Positions 1 to 6,808 of a stretch of DNA of 64,000 bases are shown here, piece by piece. Both the position numbers and the translations under genes were made by a program. This stretch comes from Aquabacterium parvum (GTDB taxonomy: Bacteria; Pseudomonadota; Gammaproteobacteria; Burkholderiales; Burkholderiaceae_C). Location of the stretch: positions 1-64,000 of the forward strand of contig NZ_LFRI01000516.1 in NCBI RefSeq assembly GCF_001447195.1. Reading direction: 5' to 3'. The notes under the pieces were generated by a model. The model searched no databases. It saw nothing but the letters and a program-made list of their open reading frames with translations, and was not told where the DNA came from. Position 1 is the stretch's first letter, and every line of letters starts with the position of its first letter.

Positions 1-11
1 ACCCCAATTGC

Positions 12-47
12 GCCACTACAAAGCATTCATGCAGTTGCCACTACAAA
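12..47. repeat. Two direct copies of an 11-bp motif at the window edge
   Basis: The sequence GCCACTACAAA occurs at 12-22 and again at 37-47, a period of 25 bp. More copies may lie left of the window. No function is visible. Confidence 0.5.
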
Positions 48-95
48 ACTTCCGCAAAAATGTGCATAAGTCGTTGATTCACATGGAAACGGCTT

Positions 96-125
96 CACCA
101 AAAATGCGAAATCGGCATTTTGGTG
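96..125. repeat. Inverted repeat, possible terminator
   Basis: The arms caccaaaaatgc and gcattttggtg pair with one bulged A around a 7-nt loop. It could end a gene that lies left of the window, but there is no clear U tract. From here to 996 I see no supportable gene, only repeats. Confidence 0.4.
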
Positions 126-157
126 TCGAACTCGGGCGGGCAGGCTTCAAGGGTGAC

Positions 158-240
158 GGTCCTGCCTGCGGCAGGACTGCCCTGCGGTGCTCGACTCGCT
201 CAGGTGGCTGCGGAACTCGCCCCCTTCAGGGGCTCAAACA
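158..240 (+). repeat. Dispersed hairpin repeat, copy 1
   Basis: The repeat begins with a perfect 8-bp stem (159-166 with 170-177) and a 3-nt loop, followed by a conserved tail ending ...GGTGCTCG at 193. The first 36 nt (158-193) match the reverse complement of 1993-2028 with two mismatches. These two differences form a single compensatory base-pair change in the stem (C-G to A-T). Weaker similarity continues to about 240 (blocks AGGTGG, GAACTCGC, CTCAAACA). It resembles REP-like intergenic repeats. Confidence 0.6.
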
Positions 241-254
241 GTCCTCGCCATCCC

Positions 255-274
255 CTTGGCTGCGCCAAGGGGCA
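255..274. repeat. Short perfect hairpin
   Basis: CCCCTTGG and CCAAGGGG form an 8-bp stem around a short loop, inside the hairpin-rich block that starts at 158. No gene is associated with it. Confidence 0.4.
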
Positions 275-470
275 ACCTGATCGAATCTCCGCTCCTCGGC
301 GCCACCCAGGCGCCCGCCCGCACAGCGCCTCCGCCCTTTTTCGCCTCGCTGGTGGCGTGCGGTGGTTTTTGTCGTGCGTGCGGTTGGGCTTTGGGGGCCG
401 GTGGTTGACTGCGGCCGGTGGGGGGCGGTGGGGGGCGGTGGTGGCGCGGCGGTTGGCCGCTTGGGCAGCG

Positions 471-587
471 TGCGCCGAGCTGATTGGGTGGGGCGCCAAG
501 CTTTTTCGGTGGCGCATGGCGCTTTTTGGGTGGCGCGCCGAGTGTTTTGCTCGGTGAGCCGAGCTCTTGGGGTGGCACGCCGAGCTC
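471..587. repeat. Degenerate 21-bp tandem repeat, about 5.6 copies
   Basis: Read on the minus strand in one frame, this stretch gives a heptad repeat with consensus xLGAPPK (ELGVPPQ, ELGSPSK, TLGAPPK, KRHAPPK, KLGAPPN, QLGA), so the DNA period is 21 bp. The copies are diverged. Open frames of similar length exist in several other frames here, so I treat this as a minisatellite and not as proof of a coding region. Confidence 0.55.
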
Positions 588-996
588 GGAGCTCGGTGAA
601 TGCACCTCGATGGGGCGTGAACGGGTGTTGGAGCTCGGCGTTTGTCTGAAATTACTCGGATCTTGTCCGGAAAAGACTGGCGGGTGGGTGTTGGCGCAGG
701 GGTGCTGTCGCAAAATAGCGCGCAGCCCACACCAAAGTTCAGGGGCGTACGCTGAGCGTGGGTGCAACCCGCGGTGGCGACGGCGCCCGTGCCACATCCC
801 ATCAGGCCTCTACGCGAAAACACAGTGTGGTGAATTTCTAGCGGTTCACATGGAAGTAGTACGCGTTGCCCAATTTGTACCGCTCGCTGTGCACACCGTG
901 CTTAAAATTCAGTCAAACCGGAATATCAGGCACAGACAGCCAAATTAACCTTGTTCACAAAAACGATACGAAGACACCACCCCCATTAAAGGCAGG

Positions 997-1614
997 CTAC
1001 AGAAATTCCAATAGCTGCGGAGTAGTAAGAATTTCGTGACCCATTTGCCGAAGATCGCAGAGATGCCCATAAGGCACAGGTCCACCCACCTCCTTTTCGT
1101 CCATATGAAAAAATATATTAACCACCCCATCTCGAAGAGCAGCATATTCTGGGGTGAGTCTCTCATCTACGTGAGCCCCCCCGTCTTTGTTGGCTGCCCC
1201 CAGCACGATTTGCATTCTAGAAATATTTTTCCCATTTAATCTATAAATGGTTTGCTGCCCCCATAATTTCCACGGCATAAGCAACTGCTTCGGCTCGCGC
1301 GTGTCCAGGTTTGGCATATGAAAAGAATTAAACGACCCATCTTCAGAAACCATCAACCTCGTGGTGCTTAAGCCTCCAGTGAAGTGAAAAACATTATCCT
1401 CAAGAAGATAGCAGGTTGTTCTTAGATGGAGGTCATTGATACCCAATTGAGTAAATAGTGATGTCGACCTCGCTGTGTCGTGCACGAGTACCCTTAGAAC
1501 GACTGCGATTCTGACAGCCTCGTCACAAAAGCCCTCATCAAAGCTGGCACAGGATCGCTTGAGAAAGCCCATCTGCTTTCTTAGGTGTTGGATGAGCATA
1601 TTTTTATCTTGCAC
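997..1614 (-). CDS. Unrecognised accessory protein in an AT-rich island
   Basis: A 205-residue soluble protein with no signal peptide, no membrane segment and no catalytic motif that I recognise. Its base composition is clearly more AT-rich than the rest of the window, and the codon use is unlike its neighbours, which points to horizontal acquisition. The N-terminal pattern (FLKRSC.SFDEGF..EAVRIA...RVLVHDT..S.SL) reminds me of a family of uncharacterised accessory proteins seen in genomic islands; this is memory, not a search result. The listed start is GTG at 1614; an in-frame ATG at 1599 is equally possible and neither has a convincing Shine-Dalgarno sequence. It stands alone, flanked on both sides by repeat DNA. 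Confidence 0.7.
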   Translation of the reverse strand: MQDKNMLIQHLRKQMGFLKRSCASFDEGFCDEAVRIAVVLRVLVHDTARSTSLFTQLGINDLHLRTTCYLLEDNVFHFTGGLSTTRLMVSEDGSFNSFHMPNLDTREPKQLLMPWKLWGQQTIYRLNGKNISRMQIVLGAANKDGGAHVDERLTPEYAALRDGVVNIFFHMDEKEVGGPVPYGHLCDLRQMGHEILTTPQLLEFL

Positions 1615-1844
1615 TTCTCACACCATAATAAAAATTTCCAAAAACGCCCAACAAAACCAATATCAAACCAAACAAGAAGACCACAATCGCGAGCTAGCTG
1701 CAAATGATCGGCCTGCACAAACATTGGCTCTCAATGGATTTTTATGTGGGGACTTGGGGATAGCCTAAACCAACCCACCCAAAATGTGGAGTCCCCACGC
1801 GCCACACCTCCACCGCAAGCCCACAGCGGGGCACAAAGCGCGAA

Positions 1845-2057
1845 GCCGGCATCGGCTCGGGCGCCTTGCGGGTGCCGAGGAGCGCAGCGGCAAGGTGGGC
1901 GCGCGCAGCGCGCTTCGTCATCTAGCTGGCCTGAGTTGTTTGAGCGGAGCGCCCAAAGGGCGCGCAGCGAGTTCGAAGGCCCCACCTTGCCGCGAGCACC
2001 GCAGGGCAGTCATGCCGCAGGCATGACCACCCGCTTGGCGCCCGAGCCGATGCCGGC
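1845..2057. repeat. 213-bp element with perfect 21-bp terminal inverted repeats
   Basis: Positions 1845-1865 and 2037-2057 are exact reverse complements over 21 bp, and the match continues imperfectly inward for about ten bases (GCGGGTG shared). The interior is full of smaller inverted repeats, including GCGGCAAGGTGGG paired with CCCACCTTGCCGC, and it contains copy 2 of the hairpin repeat. Such a short element with terminal inverted repeats and no coding capacity resembles a MITE or a BIME-type repeat. I see no gene in 1615-2193. Confidence 0.6.
1937..2028 (-). repeat. Dispersed hairpin repeat, copy 2 (inverted)
   Basis: This is the inverted partner of the repeat at 158-240. Its hairpin at 2009-2027 has the same 8-bp stem and 3-nt loop with one compensatory pair change. 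It lies inside the 213-bp element. The two copies face each other across the AT-rich island. Confidence 0.6.
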
Positions 2058-2117
2058 GCAGCGCCGCCCCGCGCTGCCCCGACAAAGCGCCCCACCCCAC
2101 GCACGCCAGGACAAAAA

Positions 2118-2151
2118 CAAAAAGGCCCCACCAACCAGGCAGGGCCCCCTC
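2118..2151 (-). terminator. Putative terminator of the glycosylation/secretion operon
   Basis: On the minus strand a GGGCC...GGCCC stem is followed by TTTTTGTTTTTG. It lies 43 bp beyond the stop of the last operon gene. The stem is only 5-6 bp with a long loop, so confidence is moderate. Confidence 0.45.
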
Positions 2152-2193
2152 ACCTCGCGAAGGCCCAACAGCCCTCGCCAGCATCAAAACCAA

Positions 2194-2943
2194 TCAGAAC
2201 GGGTTCATCACAATGTCCGCCCGCCCCGGGTGATTCGGCCTGTCCAACGGCCCCGGAATCGGCTCGTTCGATCGGCAAGGGAAGCTGTCCAGGTCACGCC
2301 GCAAAAAGCTCAGCTCGATCACCGACGGCATCGGCACGCCTTCCACCAGCACCACCCCCGCGTAGTTGTTGGCATGCAAGTGCACCGGCACATGGCTCAC
2401 CAGCATCTTCTCCATCGTCTGCCGAAACCGCGCATGGAAAGCCGGCTCCGCCAACTTGCCCAGGTCGTGCAGCTCGCAAGCGATCACGTCAAAGCGCTTG
2501 AGGTCGGCATCGGCCACCGTCGGCAAGGCCTCGTACTCCGCGCCTTCCACGTCGAACTTCAGCAAAGCACGCTTGGGCTGCAGCGCATCCATGCGCCGCA
2601 CCATCTCCGCAAAGCTCACGAAGTCGCCGAAGGTCTCCGACGCCCAGCCCTTCTTGTCGAAGATGAAGTTGGCGTGCGGCGTCGGCGGGCCCTCCACCGT
2701 GTGGTCGAACTGCAGGATGCGCGCGCCGCGCTCGGCCATCACGTGGTCAAAGCTCACGTCGTGCCCCACCCCGATGGACAGCACCACATCGCATTGCAGC
2801 GCCACGGCCGGCAGCACGTAGCCGCCGTCGTAGTCGTTGCCCACGCGAACCTTCGGTGTGCGCCGCGTGGCCCAGGGCCGCAGCAGGTCCAGGGCTTCCA
2901 GCACGTCCTGCTGGGTCAGCGGTCGGATCTCGTTCATGTTCAT
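2194..2943 (-). CDS. FkbM-like SAM-dependent methyltransferase
   Basis: A 249-residue protein with the features of the FkbM (Methyltransf_21) group: an N-terminal RVGNDYDGGYV segment (about residues 31-41), a VLSIGVGHDVSF segment where the SAM-binding loop is expected, and the hallmark LLKFDVEGAEYEAL (about residues 146-159). Family members commonly O-methylate sugars or other hydroxyl groups. It is the last gene of the operon, 45 bp downstream of the GT4 glycosyltransferase, so I infer that it methylates a glycan made by the neighbouring glycosyltransferases. The acceptor is unknown. The C-terminus (about 180-249) has no motif I can name. Confidence 0.75.
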   Translation of the reverse strand: MNMNEIRPLTQQDVLEALDLLRPWATRRTPKVRVGNDYDGGYVLPAVALQCDVVLSIGVGHDVSFDHVMAERGARILQFDHTVEGPPTPHANFIFDKKGWASETFGDFVSFAEMVRRMDALQPKRALLKFDVEGAEYEALPTVADADLKRFDVIACELHDLGKLAEPAFHARFRQTMEKMLVSHVPVHLHANNYAGVVLVEGVPMPSVIELSFLRRDLDSFPCRSNEPIPGPLDRPNHPGRADIVMNPF

Positions 2944-2988
2944 CGTGGGCTCCGGTCGGAGAAAACTGGGTTGGGGTGAAGGTCGCGC

Positions 2989-4173
2989 TCAGTCGTCGCG
3001 GCCAATGAGGGTTTCGAGCCGGTCCACGGCGCGGGCCCAGGAAAACCGTTGCGCCAGGTCCATGCAGTGGTCCTGCAGGCGCGGGCGGGCGCTGCGCCAG
3101 CCGTCGACGTGCGCCAGCAAGGCCTGCACAAAGGCTTCGTCGTCGACCTCGCGGTAACGGCCGGCCACGCGGCCTTGCGCGTCGAGCTGGTCGCCGGGGC
3201 GGCTGGCCACGCGAATGGCCACCTCGTCGCTGACGAAGTCGTCGGTGGCGCCGCCGTCGGTCACCACCACCGGCGTGCCGCAGGCAATGGCTTCGAGCAC
3301 CGGCAGGTTGAAGCCCTCGCCACGGTAAGGCGAGGCGTAGCAGTCGGCCACGCCGTAGAGCAGGCGCAGCTCGGCGGGGTTGAGGTTGCCCGGCACCACC
3401 ATGATGGCGTTGAGCACGCTGTCGGTGAACAGCGCGGGGTGTCGCTGCACCACGTCCTTGATCACCGGCTCGATCGACAGGCCGTAGAGGTCTCGCTGGT
3501 CTTTGAGGATCAGGCGCAGGTGGCCGTGGCGTTGGCGCGCACGCGCAAAGCCGATCAGCAGAAGGTCCAGACCCTTGTTCCAGGTGGCCACGCCGAGGTT
3601 CAGAAAGACGAACTCGTCGTCACGCAGGCCCAGGTTGGCGCGGTTGGTGGCGCGTTCTTCGCGGCTGAGCGGGTGAAAGGTGGCCATGCGCACGCCGTGG
3701 CTGACCACCTCGATGCCGTCTCCGTCAAAGCCGAAGTCCACCAGCCGGTCACGCGACCAGTTCGTGGGCGTGACGATGCGGTTGCCGCCAGCGGTGTAGG
3801 CCGCGGTGAGGGCCGCGCGGTCGGGCGCGCCGCCCTCGAAGCTTTTCTCGCCCAGGCCCAGCTCGGTGACCATGAAGGTCAGCTGCCGCACGCCGTCCTG
3901 GCGCACCGGCGCAATCGGCGAGGACAAGCTCAGCACCACGTCGGGCCGCTCGTCGCCCGGCTCGGGGATGGCGTCGATGCGGGCCATGTCCTCGGGCGTG
4001 AAGCCGCTGGCGTTGGCCTGGCGGTTCCAGCTCGCGATGGCAAAGGGCCGGTCGCGGTGCGACAGGCGCAGCGTGGGCCGCCTGACCAGCTCCAGCAGCT
4101 GGTGCTGGTTGACCAGGGCGATGGAGTGGTTGACGCCGCGCCAGCCTTCGACCAGGAGGTGTTTTTTCGTCAT
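2989..4173 (-). CDS. GT4-family glycosyltransferase
   Basis: A 394-residue soluble glycosyltransferase with GT-B architecture. The donor-side half carries GEGFNLPVLEAIACGTPVVVTDGG, the E-x7-E arrangement typical of GT4 (glutamates near residues 284 and 292). The chosen start is ATG at 4173 (MTKKHLLVEGW...), because it overlaps the stop of the upstream TolC-like gene by 4 bp (ATGA). The longer open frame reads antisense-like, Pro/Arg-rich sequence into tolC and is rejected. Translational coupling to the secretion genes suggests that it extends a glycan on the exported substrate. Donor and acceptor are unknown. Confidence 0.85.
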   Translation of the reverse strand: MTKKHLLVEGWRGVNHSIALVNQHQLLELVRRPTLRLSHRDRPFAIASWNRQANASGFTPEDMARIDAIPEPGDERPDVVLSLSSPIAPVRQDGVRQLTFMVTELGLGEKSFEGGAPDRAALTAAYTAGGNRIVTPTNWSRDRLVDFGFDGDGIEVVSHGVRMATFHPLSREERATNRANLGLRDDEFVFLNLGVATWNKGLDLLLIGFARARQRHGHLRLILKDQRDLYGLSIEPVIKDVVQRHPALFTDSVLNAIMVVPGNLNPAELRLLYGVADCYASPYRGEGFNLPVLEAIACGTPVVVTDGGATDDFVSDEVAIRVASRPGDQLDAQGRVAGRYREVDDEAFVQALLAHVDGWRSARPRLQDHCMDLAQRFSWARAVDRLETLIGRDD

Positions 4174-5558
4174 GGGCGGGCCCAGCTCATCAGGCCCTCG
4201 CCCACCGAGCGCAGGCTGGCGTTGGACTGGGCGCTGTCCATCAGCGCGTTGACGTAGGCCACGCGCTGCGAGAAGTGGTCCGTCTCGGCCGACATCACGT
4301 CGAACAGCGAGCGGCGGCCCAGTTGCGACCATTGCTGGAAGGTGGCCAGGCGCACCTTCTCGGTGTCACGCAGCAGGGCCACGTAGCGGCGCGCGCGCTC
4401 CATCGAGGTCTGTGCGGCGTCGTGCAGTTGGGCGGCGCGGGTCTGGCGGTCCAACACGGTCTGGCTCAAACCGGCGCGGGCCGACTGGGCGCGCTTGTAG
4501 GCCGCCATCGAGGCCGCTTCCTGCGCGCCACCGTTGAACAGCGACACGTTGACCGACACGCCGGCGCTCCAGCCGCGCACGGTCTGCTCGCCACTGCGCC
4601 CGCCGTTGCCGGAGAACTGCCAGTTCAGCTGGGGCTTCTGGCCGGCCTTGACGGCCTCGGCGTAGCTGTCCAGCGCCTCGGCTTCCTGGCGCGCGCGCAG
4701 CACCTCGGGGTGGCGCTCGATCAGGCGGTTGACCTCGCCGAGGTCGGGCGTGGCCATCAAGGCGCCCACGAAGCTGTCGTTGAGCGAGACCTGCTCGCCC
4801 ACGAACTTGCGAAGCGTGAACTCGACCTGGCGCACCAGCGCCACCGACTGGTCGCGCGAGAGTTCGGCCTGCTGCAGCGACTTGCGCGCCTGCACCAGCT
4901 CGCTGGTGCGGCCCTTGTCGGCGGCCACGATCTGTTCCAGCGCGTCCACCAGGCAGCCCATCTTGCGCACCTGTTGTTGGTAGACCTGCGATTGCAGGCG
5001 GTAGCGCTGGCGCTCCAACGCGGTGTTGACCACCTCCAGCGCCACGCGCTCCTGGCTGACGTTCTCGCCCAGCTTGGCGGCGTCGGCCAGGCGCGTGCGC
5101 CAGTCGATCAGGGACTGCAGCCGGCCGAAGTCGTACAGCGGCGCGGACACGTTCACGCCCACGGTGGCGCGCGCGCCATTGGCCGTCTTGCTCACGCCAT
5201 CACCGTAGGTGCCGCCAGCACCCAGAAAACCGTTGAGGCTGACCTGGGGCAGGCGACCGGCGCGGATCTCATCGAGGTCGAACCCGGCGGCTTCGGCCAG
5301 CAAGCGCGACGCCCCCACCTCCTGGCTGCGGCGCACGGCCTCGCGCACCAGCAGTTGCAGGCTGCTTTGGGGGTCCAGCGGAGCGGCCTCGCCCTGGTTC
5401 AGGGGCACGGGCTCGCGGATGCCGCGTGGCTCCGAGTTGGACAGGTCGTTGCAGCGGCCACCTGTCTGGGCCAGCGCCAGGCCCGACCACAGGCACAAGC
5501 CAGCGGCCAGCGTGGACAACAGCTGCGGGGAACGTCGATGAGCGCGCATGGCCTTCAC
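4170..5558 (-). CDS. TolC-like outer-membrane channel of type I secretion
   Basis: A 462-residue outer-membrane efflux protein. It has an N-terminal signal peptide (...LAAGLCLWSGLALA, cleavage about residue 30) and two long helical repeats rich in Gln, Ala and Arg, as expected for the periplasmic coiled-coil barrel of the OEP family. It should form the outer-membrane exit duct for the neighbouring ABC exporter and membrane-fusion protein. The start is probably GTG at 5558, forming a GTGA overlap with the stop of the adaptor gene; an ATG at 5549 (MRAHRRSPQ...) is the alternative. The stop overlaps the next gene (ATGA at 4173-4170). Confidence 0.9.
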   Translation of the reverse strand: MKAMRAHRRSPQLLSTLAAGLCLWSGLALAQTGGRCNDLSNSEPRGIREPVPLNQGEAAPLDPQSSLQLLVREAVRRSQEVGASRLLAEAAGFDLDEIRAGRLPQVSLNGFLGAGGTYGDGVSKTANGARATVGVNVSAPLYDFGRLQSLIDWRTRLADAAKLGENVSQERVALEVVNTALERQRYRLQSQVYQQQVRKMGCLVDALEQIVAADKGRTSELVQARKSLQQAELSRDQSVALVRQVEFTLRKFVGEQVSLNDSFVGALMATPDLGEVNRLIERHPEVLRARQEAEALDSYAEAVKAGQKPQLNWQFSGNGGRSGEQTVRGWSAGVSVNVSLFNGGAQEAASMAAYKRAQSARAGLSQTVLDRQTRAAQLHDAAQTSMERARRYVALLRDTEKVRLATFQQWSQLGRRSLFDVMSAETDHFSQRVAYVNALMDSAQSNASLRSVGEGLMSWARP

Positions 5559-6808
5559 CTCTCTGTGAAGGCTTCGTTGTATCGCAGCATGGGTTTGAGC
5601 AAATAGCGGAGAACAGACTGTTCTCCGGTGCGTATTTCAACGCTCGCCGTCATGCCAGGGATGATCGGCAGGGGCTTGCCGTGCTGTTGGAGGGTCGACA
5701 GCTCGGTGCGGATGAGCGCCCGGTAGTAGCTGGTGTCGGCCGACGCGGCCTTGCCCTCTTCGGTCAGCGCGTCCGGGCTGATGTAGTCGATGCGCCCCTG
5801 CAGGCCGCCGTAGGTGTAGTAGTCGTAGGCGCTGAGCTTGACCAGGGTCGACAGGCCCAGGCGCACGAAACCGATGTCCGCCGGCTTGACCCGCGCTTCG
5901 ACCAGCAGCTGCGCGCCCACCGGTGCGATCTCCATGATGGGCGCTCCCGCCTGCACCACGCCGCCGATCGTCGCCACCTTGATGTGCTTGATCACGCCTC
6001 GGATGGGAGATTTGAGCGAGGTGCGTTGCAGCACGTCCTGCTTGACCACCATCTGCTCTTCGATCTGGGCCAGCTCGGTGCGGGCCTTGACCAGGTCGCT
6101 GCTGGCGTCCTGCCTGAAGCGGTTGGTGCGGTCCTGGATCTGCAGCATCAGGTCGTTGACCTGGCGGCGCAGGCGCATCACCTCGACGTCCGACAGCAAG
6201 CCCCGGCTCGCCAGGGTCTCGGACATGCGCAGCTCGCGCTGCAGCAAGCCCAGGTTGCGCCTGTTCACGGCCACGGCCTCGTCCAGCGAGAAGCGCCGGG
6301 CATCGAAGGCATCGCGCTCGCCTTCGACCAGGGTTTCGTCCTTGGCCACATCGGGCGGGAACTTCAAAGGCCGGCCCGTGGCCTCGGCGCTCAGCCGCGC
6401 GATCATGGCCTTGAGCGCCAGGCGCTTGGCCTGGCCTTCTTGCTGGGCGGCCTCCACGCGCGTCGGGTCGAGCTGCGCCAGCTCCTGGCCCTTCTCGACG
6501 ACCATGCCCTCGCGCACCTTGAGCTCACGCAGGATGCCGCCTTCCAGGCTGGAGATGACCTGCTCGCGCCCATCGGGCACGACCTTGGCCTCGGCGCGCG
6601 TGATCATGTCCACGCGCGCGGTCGCGGCCCAGAACACCGTCAGCGCCACGAAACCGGCCATCAGCCACAGCACCCAGTTGGCGCGCGGCGTGCCCTCGGC
6701 CATGCGGGCCTGGCTCACGCCAGACAGAAACTGCTCGTCCCCGGGGAAGAAACGCCCCGAGGACGGCGAGCGGTTTTTGCGACCGAAACCGGGCAGCCTC
6801 ATCTTCAT
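5555..6808 (-). CDS. HlyD-family membrane-fusion protein of type I secretion
   Basis: A 417-residue periplasmic adaptor linking the inner-membrane ABC exporter to the TolC-like channel. It has a short cytoplasmic N-terminus, one membrane helix (about residues 45-65, NWVLWLMAGFVALTVFWA), a lipoyl/biotinyl-like half (ISSLEGGILRELKVREGMVVEKGQELAQLDPT), a long coiled coil (about 130-270), the second lipoyl half (SPIRGVIKHIKVATIGGVV) and a beta-barrel domain. Length and order match HlyD/LapC-type adaptors. The start overlaps the stop of the exporter gene (ATGA at 6808-6805). Confidence 0.92.
   Translation of the reverse strand: MKMRLPGFGRKNRSPSSGRFFPGDEQFLSGVSQARMAEGTPRANWVLWLMAGFVALTVFWAATARVDMITRAEAKVVPDGREQVISSLEGGILRELKVREGMVVEKGQELAQLDPTRVEAAQQEGQAKRLALKAMIARLSAEATGRPLKFPPDVAKDETLVEGERDAFDARRFSLDEAVAVNRRNLGLLQRELRMSETLASRGLLSDVEVMRLRRQVNDLMLQIQDRTNRFRQDASSDLVKARTELAQIEEQMVVKQDVLQRTSLKSPIRGVIKHIKVATIGGVVQAGAPIMEIAPVGAQLLVEARVKPADIGFVRLGLSTLVKLSAYDYYTYGGLQGRIDYISPDALTEEGKAASADTSYYRALIRTELSTLQQHGKPLPIIPGMTASVEIRTGEQSVLRYLLKPMLRYNEAFTER

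Noticed and set aside
200-823. Minus-strand open frames of 187-207 codons in the left repeat region
   Set aside because: They are Pro/Arg/His-rich, overlap equally long frames on both strands, contain a tandem repeat and look like chance open frames in GC-rich DNA.
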